Assembly (NCBI RefSeq): GCF_905475465.1 | Contig: NC_062240.1 | Location: 8,695,001 to 8,759,000, forward strand | Source: Pieris napi | Taxonomy: Eukaryota > Arthropoda > Insecta > Lepidoptera > Pieridae | Direction: 5' to 3' | DNA length: 64,000 bases | Shown here: positions 55,701 through 64,000 of the stretch, piece after piece | How the letters are laid out: each line of letters begins with the position of its first letter | How positions within the stretch are numbered: position 1 is the stretch's first letter | Program-made: the position numbers and the translations under genes | Notes under the pieces: model-generated | The model's input: only the letters and a program-made list of their open reading frames with translations | What the model was told of the DNA's origin: nothing | Databases searched by the model: none

Positions 55701-58700
55701 TTATTCCGAGAAAAATAACAGAGACGGAATTTTTAATCTAATTTGTAATCTGAATTGTTTTCAGTATCACAAAAAGTATGAATGCAAATCTAGATCAGAT
55801 AATGAGCCACACATTTTTTCTGTCGCTGACAGCGCTTACCAGAATGCTTTGCATCACAATGAACAGCAGTATATAGTGTTTTCTGGAGAAAGTAAATCCG
55901 GAAAGACGACAAGTGTACTCCATGCACTTTCGCACTTAACATTCTTGGGTGCTATGAAAAATAACACAGGAGAGCGAATACAAAATGCAACTACTATAAT
56001 TCTTGCCTGCATAAGTGCGGCTACTCCAATACACTCAAATTCCACGCGAGGAATTTTCCACATACAAGTCACTTACGGAAGCTCAGGAAAATTGAGTGGT
56101 GCCATATTTTGGTTATATCAACTTGAGAAATGGAGGGTATCCTCGACTGATATGTATGTATACCACGAAATAATATTAAAATGTTTAGAATCATGAATTT
56201 GAAACGTAATGGTTGTTTCAGGTCACATGCTAATTTCAATATAATGTATTATTTTTATGATTCAAAAGAAGCTGATAATAAACTGAGTGAACTTTGTCTA
56301 GAACGAAATAGAAAGCACAGGTATCTGAGAATACTGGACGATTCAGTAAGAGGCATTCAAGGTGCACGGGAAAATCCTCGAGACAATGCTAAACGATACC
56401 AGGATATAATCGAGTATTTGAAATTGCTTGATTGGCAAGAAGATGAAATCACGTTCTTTGAAACTGTATTAGCAGCGATATTAGTTCTTGGTAATGTAAG
56501 ATTTAGGGATGGTAAATCTGGTTCGGCGGAAATAGAAAACCCAGACGAAGCTAAAAAGGTGGCAAAACTATTATCTCTTGATGAGGTAAAGTTTATGTGG
56601 GCTTTGCTTAACTACTGTTTGATCGAAAACGGTAATGCCGTAAAACGTAAACATTCAACTGACGAAGCTAGAGATGCAAGAGATACATTAGCAAGTACTT
56701 TATACAAAAGATTGGTCGATTGGATGATAAACTTGATTAATTCAAAATTATCTTTTATGCGACAAGTTTTGTAAGTATTCTTTATAACCCCTATAATTAG
56801 TATTACAAGTAGTATTTAAGAATAATGAATGCTATCATTACTATTACAGTGGCGACAAGTATTCGGTCAGTTTAATTGACGTATTTGGTTTTGAATGCTA
56901 TCACAGAAATAGACTGGAACAGTTAATTGTAAACACAACAAATGAACAGCTGCAATTTCTCTACAACCAAAAAATATTTGCTTGGGAAATGCAAGAAGAA
57001 GAGGAAGAAGAAGTGCCAGTTTTACCTCTACATTATTACGATAATAAGAACTCGGTTGATCAACTTTTGGCGAAACCGCATGGCATATTCTACATTTTAG
57101 ATGAAGCCAGCCGTACAGGAGGTGGACAGGATTTTATTATGAGTAAGAGATGTTTTATCACATGTGTACAATGTACCTTCATGCTTTTTGAACGAGATAA
57201 ATCTATGCTTGTTTAAATAAATTTGAAAACTACTAGAACGATTAAACAAATTTTTCTCAGTTAGGAAGCCGATGAATTGTAACTTTCTTTGTATTTAGGC
57301 ACAGTAAGAGCTTCCTGCAAAGGGCCATACGTGAAGCTTGCTGGCAGTCACGAATTCAGCGTTGCTCACTACACGGGAAAAGTCAATTATGATACAAGGG
57401 AAATGGCCGACAAGAATAAAGACTTTTTACCACCTGAAATGACTGAAACTATGCGAGCCTCGACTAATCTTACGATGCAGCAGTTATTCAAAAACAGGCT
57501 CACAAAGACCGGCAATCTTACCTTGGCTCCAAATGAAAATGAATCTTCTGCTAATCGAACCAAATCACAAAAAGAACAAGAAAATATCAAGGCTAGGGTG
57601 AGTTCATATCAAATTGTAGTCAATAAGTTTCTATAATTTAGAGTCAATTTGGAGTTTCATAAACTTCTAGAACTTTTTGTTAAGGAAATAGAATTATTAT
57701 TCTATTGAGATCGACTCATCAATTCGATGTGTATTTTTTCACTTACAACATTAAATCTGGTAGATAGGACAAGTATCGAACTGCCTTACCTACATAATTA
57801 ATCATAAAGTTAACAAAAAAATTATGATTTTAATACGTTACGATATTTACTTTCAGTGCAGTGTTGGCCTAGTGGCTTCAGCGTGCGACTCTCATACCTG
57901 AGCTCGTAGGTTCGATCCCCGGCTAATGGACTTTCTTTCTATGTGCGCATTTAACATTTGCTCGAACGGTGAAGAAAAACATCGTGAGGAAACCGACATG
58001 TCTTAGACCCAAAAAGTCGACGGCGTGTATCAAGCACTGAAGGCTGATGTCCTACTACTTGCTTATTAGATGTAAAAATGATCATGAAACAGATTCAGAA
58101 ATCTGAGGCCAAGGCCTAAAGAGGTTGTAGCGCCACTGATTTATTATTTATTTATTTTATATTCTTTCAGAAATTCAACACCGTGTCAAAGGGACAATAC
58201 TCGCAAGTGCGAAGAATGAGAACTGCAGCAGCGACATACAGAGTAACAAGTTTGGAAATTCTGAAGCAACTTTCAACGAGCAACGGTTTACACTTTGTCC
58301 GATGTGTCCGAACAGATCTAAATGACAATCCTCGGGGATTTCAAACTGAAGTCGTAAAGCAGCAATTGAGAGCGATGGCGGTGTTGGACACAGCAAAAGC
58401 TCGTCAGTGTGGCTTTTCGTATCGTATACCGTTCGCTGAATTCATTAAAAGGTATTCCATATGTAAATGTATCAATAATTTACTTTGACAATAGTAATAA
58501 TAATTTATTTGCAAGAATATGGTTCAAAAATGTTCTTGATGAAAATGACCGCATATATTCTGTCACATATAATGGCGTGCAAATTTGCCTTAAAGAGTAG
58601 AATTTTACATACAAGTTACATATTACATTATGAATCATATCATTGTAGTCAAATCTTATATTATTTTATCACTACATCATCACATTATTAAAATATATTA

Positions 58701-61691
58701 TTATTATAAATGTTATTCCGATTTTGTAATATATAAACCCAATAGGTGATAAGACGAGCTAAGATGGTAAGTTACTTGAAGAAGGATACTTAAAAATATA
58801 TAACTATTGATTTCATTTGTCTCTTTACAAGTCTACTATAATCCAATGTTTCTTCGAATGTTTAAACGCACACGTGTTAGACAGGCTCCCGACGCACGAG
58901 ACAGGCTCTCTTCAATTGTAAAATTTTCAATCAGTGTCGAATATGAACAAAGATAAAAAATTAAAAATTTGGCAGATACCGTTTCCTGGCTTTTGATTTT
59001 GATGAGAATGTCGACGAAACAAAAGACAATTGCCGTCTCTTAATGATCAGACTGAAAATGGAAGGATGGGAATTAGGAAAATCGAAAGCATTTTTGAAAT
59101 ATTACAACGAAGAGTTCTTATCCAGGTAATTCGGTTGTATTTAGAGACTGTTAGCTCCAATCTACTATGGTAGCATTTTAATATGCAGATTTCAAATAAA
59201 CAATGCATTTTACTCGTTAATACCACAGAGACGTTACATAACAGGGCGTTAAAATTGGCGAATTAAATAACAGTTTTCATTGTGCAAAACTGGAGCATAT
59301 TTTTGCAGCTATTTCTCTGATCTTCTTTTCACTGCTTCCTTTGCTTTCCCATTTGAATCAAGTCTAGAATCCCCGAGCTAGGAGCTTTAATTCAAGTCCA
59401 ATTAAGAAACATAACAAATAATTTATTTATTATTAACAGGTTGTATGAGACACAAGTGAAGAAAATAGTTAAGGTGCAAAGTATGATGCGTACCTTCTTA
59501 GCGAAGCGGAAAGCTGTGCAAAGCAAATCCAAGGCTATGCATAGTGAGTGAATACAGGGGCTAATGCATAGAAACGGACGGACATTGGTTCAAGAGCTTG
59601 TTAACTTGCTAGCTAGAACTGCTTACGTGGCGTTGCTTATAGACACTGAAATGTACTACTGAAATTATGCTAGTAACAACTGTCCAGAAAGATTAGCCAA
59701 TTCCATCCGTTTCTATACACCGTAAAATATAAACAAATGATTCATCATCCATCTATTTCAGTCAAGGAATTAAAAAAACAGAAGTCGGCAAATATGAACG
59801 ATGAGGAGGCTGCTTTGGTTATACAGAAAGGTAAGTGTAAAATAATACAGAATTCCTCGAAAACCATGACCCGTATCGCTTCAAACGTAATTGAATTGAT
59901 TAACTGAATAAATAATGTTCGGGCAACATTCGAACCGTACTTGCATACCAAAGTAAACATGACATTAACACGTTAGAAGTAATCTCTATAGACAAGTTGG
60001 TGACAGTTTTTGGTCTATCGTCTAAATCTTAATTGAGGACAGAAATAAAAAAGAATCACACTACCAAGGTTAATTGTATAAAATTTTGGGCAATTATAAA
60101 TACATATAAACAGCATTTGATAACACAAAAAACCTGCTATCTTCTAGCGTACAGAGGTTTCGTTGTCCGAAAGGCATATGGACCAATAGTCAACAAATCA
60201 ACTGGCGAGATCGATGAGGAAACGTCGTCTTTTCTGAAGCGCTTTGCGAGGAAGTGGAAGAGTAGATCGCTTTTCCAAGTTCTTCTCCAGTACCGTGCTC
60301 TTCGTTACCAGGACCTAGTTAATTTCTCACAACAGGTATTACAGATCAATAAAACTAAATAAAAAAGTTTGATACAAAACGGATATGATTGACTCCTCCA
60401 ACCAAACTTTTTACAAGCGCCTACAAGATTTCAACAATTTCAGATACACATGTACAACCAAGTTTTAGTTGAAGGATTATTGAACACAAATTCATCAGTA
60501 TTACTTGAACGTATTGATCCACATGCCAGGAAAGAATTCCTTGGAACCCCGCGTCCAACTGTCTGGAAGCTGCCCTTCAGACTTGATGAAATTCAATTTT
60601 TCGACACCTCGCACATGTGCGATCCTAAAGTCAAAAGCAAGTACGTATCAATGTTTTTAAATACAACTATACGATGTAAAAATATTCTCCCAATTGGAAA
60701 ATCATCGTATAGTAATTTTTTCATAAATGACCATATTCTTGATTTTTGCTAGTAGTTCCTGATTCAGGAACATTATTAGATCTAAAAGGTAAACTGCGAC
60801 TTATTTTTCATTATGATGTACTTTATCTTTATTGTTGTTAGAATCAAAGCCTTTTTTCTAATACTAACATAATGCATTTAAGTTCGCAGAGTGCCGTCCC
60901 CTAATTCTAACCTACTGGTTTCTCATTATAGCGACACATTTGCCAGTCAATACGATTCAGACCACGAGCAGTGGGACGAACCTTTCAAACATCGGTTTAG
61001 TTCTTCAGGATCAACCACCAGAACGAAGAGTACACAGACCCTCCTTAGCGTGCCCTTCTGCAGAGATCCCACGCAGCCTATGCCCAAGTTGCCGGACGAG
61101 CCCAAGATGGAGTACGCTCCCAATAGACCCGTGCTCTACAATAAGAAGCACGTCTCTTCGCCACAAAAATTCTATCAGCCCCCAACTCCGTGGGCGACAA
61201 ATAACGAAGATATCTTTGAACCTACAGTTCCTAGACGCAGCACCAGCTTTTACGGCCCTGATTCGGAGGCGTGTGATCCCGTTCGCGAGCTGCAAGCTCT
61301 GGCCAAGTCTACAGGGGATTTAAACACTGACGATGACAACCCTCCGTTTAATTTTCAAGCTATGCTAAAAAAAACACCAAAAAATAGAGCTTCCATGAAG
61401 CGTTATGGAGAGAATGACGGTGGTTTTGAAAGAGCTCAAGCGCCGCCAAAACGTATAATAACTCCTACGGAACAAACCTATAGAGGTCCGAGGCGCTCAG
61501 AAAGTGGAAATTTGACCTCTGCGCCTACAACACCAACATCTCCCTCTGGTAGGTACAATTATGACGACCCGGTATCGAGATCTGATGACTATCTTAAGCC
61601 CAAAAACAACTTTATGGACAACAGAGATGAGAGCAAAACAGTTGAAATAGCACCGGGCATTTCTGTAGAAGGAACAGTGACGGACTTGTAA
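52433..61691 (+). CDS. ninaC: ninaC: class III myosin with N-terminal (pseudo)kinase, 16 exons
   Basis: Photoreceptor myosin III: kinase domain, myosin motor, IQ motifs, tail. Join 52433-52738, 52818-52922, 54342-54721, 54946-55036, 55257-55538, 55765-56153, 56222-56770, 56850-57142, 57299-57597, 58171-58451, 58976-59125, 59440-59543, 59762-59830, 60148-60335, 60444-60640, 60890-61691. This gives 1494 aa; the long fly isoform is about 1500. Kinase about 20-290: Gly loop GSGIFGKV 29-36, Lys52, HRN 149-151, DFS 169-171, APE 194-196. Motor about 330-1040: P-loop GESKSGKTT 429-437, switch I NSTRGIF 480-486, switch II DVFGFE 711-716. Two IQ motifs (about 1052-1066, 1094-1108). Tail ends VTDL, a PDZ ligand. 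An in-frame TGA two codons before ATG 52433 fixes the start. In flies ninaC binds calmodulin and INAD in rhabdomeres; that role here is inferred. Confidence 0.96.
52818..52922 (+). CDS. ninaC: ninaC exon 2: kinase hinge and helix D/E
   Basis: Residues 103-137, phase 0 on both sides. Reads LCEFGSVIDIV...EEHIAYILKYTIK, the usual class III/STE20-like hinge and helix E. Acceptor TCCCCAG, donor GTGAGT. Confidence 0.95.
52923..54341 (+). other. ninaC intron 2 (1.4 kb)
   Basis: Largest ninaC intron. It is not AT-rich in its first half: 53050-53400 is GC-balanced and non-repetitive by eye, with no plausible exon. A fragment of repeat D follows at 53583. Confidence 0.75.
53583..53665 (+). repeat. Dispersed repeat D, copy 3, fragment in ninaC intron 2
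   Basis: TTCATTTATTCATATAGGTCACACAATGTGCACTTATAAACG matches the start of copies 1 and 2 only. Confidence 0.55.
54342..54721 (+). CDS. ninaC: ninaC exon 3: kinase catalytic and activation loops (HRN, DFS)
   Basis: Residues 138-264. The catalytic loop reads HRNVRASN and the metal-binding motif DFS. The activation segment GSPSWMAPE and the C-lobe DVWALGITTIE are normal. The donor is GTTAGT at 54722, the only choice that continues NECLEKNPEHRP in frame. Confidence 0.93.
54946..55036 (+). CDS. ninaC: ninaC exon 4: end of kinase C-lobe
   Basis: Residues 264-294: CLEKNPEHRPFIMELEEHPF, the conserved Arg-containing end of the kinase fold. Acceptor TTTCAG, donor GTGAGT. Confidence 0.93.
55257..55538 (+). 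CDS. ninaC: ninaC exon 5: kinase-motor junction
   Basis: Residues 295-388. Links kinase to motor. It contains VEDLAALECLTEENILSEI and SFIGDILLILNP, the start of the myosin head. Acceptor TTACAG, donor GTAAAT. Confidence 0.93.
55765..56153 (+). CDS. ninaC: ninaC exon 6: P-loop and switch I
   Basis: Residues 389-518. P-loop GESKSGKTT and switch I NSTRGIF. Switch I is divergent from the standard NSSRFGK, which is also so in the fly protein as I recall. Donor GTATGT, phase 2. Confidence 0.93.
56222..56770 (+). CDS. ninaC: ninaC exon 7: upper 50K region of the motor
   Basis: Residues 518-701. Starts SHANFNIMYYFYDS and includes RHYRLRI-like NRKHRYLRIL and DEARDARDTLASTLYKRLVDW, the helix before switch II. 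Acceptor TTTCAG, donor GTAAGT. Confidence 0.95.
56850..57142 (+). CDS. ninaC: ninaC exon 8: switch II and acidic insert
   Basis: Residues 701-799. Switch II is DVFGFE at 711-716. Six consecutive glutamates follow at 750-755. Then KPHGIFYILDEASR. The donor is GTAAGA at 57143, phase 1. Confidence 0.93.
57299..57597 (+). CDS. ninaC: ninaC exon 9: lower 50K region
   Basis: Residues 799-898. Contains EFSVAHYTGKVNYD and NKDFLPPEM, standard for the lower 50K subdomain, then a serine/asparagine-rich loop 2. Donor GTGAGT, phase 0. The following intron carries a SINE up to its acceptor. Confidence 0.93.
57598..58170 (+). other. ninaC intron 9 with acceptor-site SINE
   Basis: GTGAGT donor. Two acceptors are present: TTACTTTCAG ending at 57856 and ATTCTTTCAG ending at 58170, separated by the SINE. 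Only the second gives an open exon; using the first reaches a TGA after 14 codons. Confidence 0.85.
57857..58158 (+). mobile_element. SINE family A in ninaC intron 9, at the exon 10 acceptor
   Basis: Near full length: TGCAGTGTTGGCCTAGTGGC head to GCGCCACTGATTTATT tail, followed by a TTTATT-rich tract and the exon 10 acceptor. The base before the SINE ends TTACTTTCAG; the end after it is ATTCTTTCAG. This looks like a target duplication that includes the splice acceptor. Confidence 0.93.
58171..58451 (+). CDS. ninaC: ninaC exon 10: actin-binding and SH helix region
   Basis: Residues 899-992. NGLHFVRCVRTD is the actin-binding helix region. QQLRAMAVLDTAKARQCGFS is the SH1/SH2 region. Acceptor TTTCAG at 58165-58170, directly after a SINE; a duplicate acceptor sits at 57856. 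Confidence 0.95.
58976..59125 (+). CDS. ninaC: ninaC exon 11: converter domain
   Basis: Residues 992-1042: YRFLAFDFDE, KDNCRLL, LKMEGWELGKSKAFLKYYNEEFL. This converter sequence is highly characteristic of ninaC. Acceptor GGCAG, donor GTAATT. Confidence 0.95.
59440..59543 (+). CDS. ninaC: ninaC exon 12: first IQ motif
   Basis: Residues 1042-1077: LYETQVKKIVKVQSMMRTFLAKRK, an IQ-type calmodulin site with V-Q-x3-R spacing. Donor GTGAGT. Confidence 0.92.
59762..59830 (+). CDS. ninaC: ninaC exon 13: inter-IQ linker
   Basis: Residues 1077-1100, only 69 bases. IKELKKQKSANMNDEEAALVIQK begins the second IQ motif, which is completed across the junction. Acceptor TTTCAG, donor GTAAGT. Confidence 0.9.
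60148..60335 (+). CDS. ninaC: ninaC exon 14: second IQ motif and tail start
   Basis: Residues 1100-1162: AYRGFVVRKAYGP finishes IQ2. Then FLKRFARKWKSRSLFQVLLQYRALRYQDLVNFSQQ, a basic helix conserved in ninaC tails. Acceptor TTCTAG, donor GTATTA. Confidence 0.92.
60444..60640 (+). CDS. ninaC: ninaC exon 15: tail
   Basis: Residues 1163-1228: IHMYNQVLVEGL, then LPFRLDEIQFFDTSHMCDPK, matching the fly long-isoform tail pattern. Donor GTACGT. Reading through the donor would add about 37 codons before a stop at 60752. Confidence 0.9.
60890..61691 (+). CDS. ninaC: ninaC exon 16: Ser/Pro-rich tail with PDZ ligand
   Basis: Residues 1228-1494 and TAA. The acceptor GTTCGCAG before 60890 is preferred because it yields VPSPNSNLLVSHY, which fits the fly tail. 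A second in-frame acceptor before 60932 would drop 14 codons. Low-complexity Ser/Pro/Arg sequence surrounds the conserved DPVRELQ and PPFNFQAMLKKT. The end is EIAPGISVEGTVTDL. Confidence 0.9.
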
Positions 61692-62930
61692 GAAAACGCT
61701 TGATAGTTCGTAAAAAATATATTTGAATCTTCTTTGTCTTAAATACATTCTCACTGCATTACATCTGATTAACTTTAAAGCCATGAGTTACAGGTTAGAT
61801 CATAAGATTGTTATTTTTAATTGATTTCAAAGAAACGGATTCCATCGCCCTAAGATATAACTTTAAACATGTATCAAATGTAGTACTTAAAAAATTTTGG
61901 AAAGCACTACATTATTAGTATTTTAATGACATTTTAATTAAAAATCTTATTGATATATCAAAGAGCGATAAAACCTGTTCACTATATTTATATAATTACG
62001 TAAAAACGCTAATTTCTCGTTACATATTACAATTTTGAATCACCGTGCGATCATCATACAAAAATATACTATATGACTATGTAGATCTTACATCGAACAT
62101 TGCTTTGGTAACTTACGATTACTTAAAAATATTGCTTATGTTTCCTAATTTAAGTGGTCATCTTAAATTAAATTATTATATTAAAGAGTATTTAGACAAA
62201 ATGTTTATGCTATTATGGACTTGTGTTAGCGAGTATATTCTTATAGGACATTTATTGTTTTAGATTAGAAATATTACGAATAAGCTCATCAATCATTTGT
62301 ACGAGTTGATATGTTTCAGAATTCTATCCAAAATAATTCATTATGTTATTTCTGAGAGTAAAATGTTTGAAAAATCTATTTCTCTTTCATTATTATGTAC
62401 CACATATGTAAGGAGAAAATCTGTCAAAAATATCGACAAAACCAGACTCTCTTATACGTTTTAATTGCTCAAATAATTGCACTTTTCATTAAACACACAT
62501 CACTTAACTATATGGACTTATTTTGAACTTTAAGCCTCGTCCCGTCATGGTTTATTGATTATTGCATCTGTTTTGAGTTGGTAATCAGTCTTCAGAGCCG
62601 ACAAACTACACGGTTCTTGGTAAATCAAACATAGGACAGTCGGATAATACGTCCCGTCAGTATAGAGGCGGTATATAACCATAATTCTCGAATTACAAAA
62701 ATATTTTGGTTAATTCATTGCTCATAAGATAGGTTCAATTCTTATACAATATGACACACAATTTATTAAACTCGTCCTTAAATCTAAACTCTGACTTGAG
62801 TAAGTGAGATCAAAATTAATGTTTATGTAATTCACAAGTTAAGTATAGATAAATAAGGATCGACGTACCAATTGTCACCGCTTTCTTTCTGTCGTCCCTC
62901 ACCATTACATTTCACACATAAGCAAAATCA
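61692..62930 (+). other. ninaC 3' UTR and flank
   Basis: AT-rich, no coding exon seen. ATTAAA at 61937 is the nearest poly(A)-like signal. Further ATTAAA matches lie near 62166, 62179 and 62487; there is no AATAAA until about 63557. Confidence 0.6.
61937..61942 (+). terminator. Candidate ninaC poly(A) signal
   Basis: ATTAAA variant 246 bases after the stop codon. Weak evidence alone. Confidence 0.3.
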
Positions 62931-62940
62931 ATTATGATTG

Positions 62941-63197
62941 TTTTTTTTTTATGGCTCTGGCACGGTTTGTGCATTAGCCAGCGTCAAGTATGAGATTTTT
63001 ATCATTCGTGCTTTTTGCCTTAGAAATTCGATCATGTCCTCCATGTACGGTTTAGGCACTCGCCCGGTACCGCACAACCCTCCCAAAGGCCGAGAACAAA
63101 TTAAAATTAAATTAAAACTTGCCCTCGAACCGGGAATCGAACCCGGTACCCCTCACCTAGCTGCCACTTAATAAGACCGCTAGGCTATGAGGCCCCC
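62941..63197 (-). mobile_element. tRNA-derived SINE, family C, in the ninaC 3' flank
   Basis: Minus strand: GGGGGCCTCATAGCCTAGCGG head, B box GGGTTCGATTCCC, body running to a poly-A (plus-strand T10 at 62941-62950). Flanked by ATTATGATTG (62931-62940) and ATTATAATTG (63198-63207), a near-perfect 10-bp target duplication. Confidence 0.9.
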
Positions 63198-63207
63198 ATT
63201 ATAATTG

Positions 63208-64000
63208 TTTACAACACATGACACGTGCGGCGAACATACCTTCCTTCCTTATTTATCTATCCCATAGAAATAAGATCGCCGTAAACAATATGGCGTCAAA
63301 CGAAATATTATAAAATTTATAAGTGTTACATTAATATTTTATGTATGTTTTCGAATCGAATTATATATAATATTATTTTTAAAATTTCGTCTCACCGATC
63401 AATTAAAAGCAAGAACACCAAAATAGTTTTATCTTAAACACACACTTATATTATTTTAAGACCAGGCTTATCTCACTAACATTGCTGATGCCAAAGGATT
63501 TTTTAATCTGTGTTCAATTGTTTTTTGCTTAAATGACAATTCGTAATTCATAAAAAATAAATCAAGTTAATGGCACTTTGACTAAAGACACCAGTCTCTT
63601 TTCGTCACAGCGAAACCAGAAAAAGACAAAATAATACTCAAGTTGAAAGATTAGATTAAACTTGTTTATTTTTTATGAACAGGGACAGTATTTTAGGCAA
63701 AATTAGATAAGTTTTTTTTAGACCTACATTTTAAGATATAATAACATAAAAGACAAGCTTATCAATAGGATAAAAACAGAATCATTGAAACATTGCATTT
63801 ATACCTTTGGCATATGTACAATCGGTGACCGATATAAAATATTGACGATAATTTAATTGACGATTTTTTATAAAAATATATATTTTGTATATATAATATA
63901 CTGTAGTAAACTTGCTTTCGCCGTACATATATAAAATACATCGAAAATATAGTATATAAATTTATAATGAGCCATATCAATAAATATTCTTATAAAAATT
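63208..64000. other. AT-rich flank, nothing recognised
   Basis: No gene, RNA or repeat structure identified beyond simple AT-rich runs. Confidence 0.6.

Overview
The window is insect nuclear DNA, most probably from a moth or butterfly. It is AT-rich, with introns from tens of bases to 14 kb. It is littered with tRNA-derived SINEs, small non-autonomous Helitrons, MITEs and decayed LINE 3' ends of kinds common in Lepidoptera. I see no bacterial, organellar or viral genes.

Two protein genes are supported, both on the + strand. The first is a Wnt ligand, called Wnt10. It has six coding exons from 20176 to 50132 and 364 residues when joined. It shows a signal peptide, 24 cysteines and the lipid-attachment motif. 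The second is ninaC, a class III myosin with an N-terminal kinase domain. It has sixteen coding exons from 52433 to 61691 and 1494 residues when joined. Every splice junction has GT..AG borders and keeps the reading frame. Wnt10 and ninaC lie 2.3 kb apart in the same orientation. As I recall, the fly wg-Wnt6-Wnt10 cluster also lies beside ninaC, so Wnt6 is expected beyond the left edge. The two proteins do not work together: one is a secreted developmental signal, the other a photoreceptor motor/scaffold.

Layout: 1-16122 is gene-poor, apart from a tRNA-Gly(CCC) at 4430-4500, and holds SINEs, Helitron pieces, MITEs, a mariner relic and LINE ends. 16123-19271 is one large foldback-type element whose arms contain 275-bp tandem units and whose core holds the spliced 3' end of an unknown acidic-tailed gene. 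19272-20175 is the Wnt10 upstream and probable 5' UTR region. 20176-50132 is Wnt10, whose three large introns hold most of the remaining repeats and several GC-balanced islands that may be regulatory. 50133-52432 is intergenic. 52433-61691 is ninaC. 61692-64000 is its 3' flank with another SINE.

The points most worth checking are these. (1) The ninaC kinase has lost the catalytic aspartate (HRN for HRD) and the DFG glycine (DFS), so it reads as a pseudokinase. (2) A SINE has inserted exactly at the splice acceptor of ninaC exon 10 and duplicated it. (3) The foldback element has 2 units on one arm and 6 on the other. (4) A 103-bp perfect inverted-repeat element at 26488-26832 is flanked by a 14-bp direct repeat.
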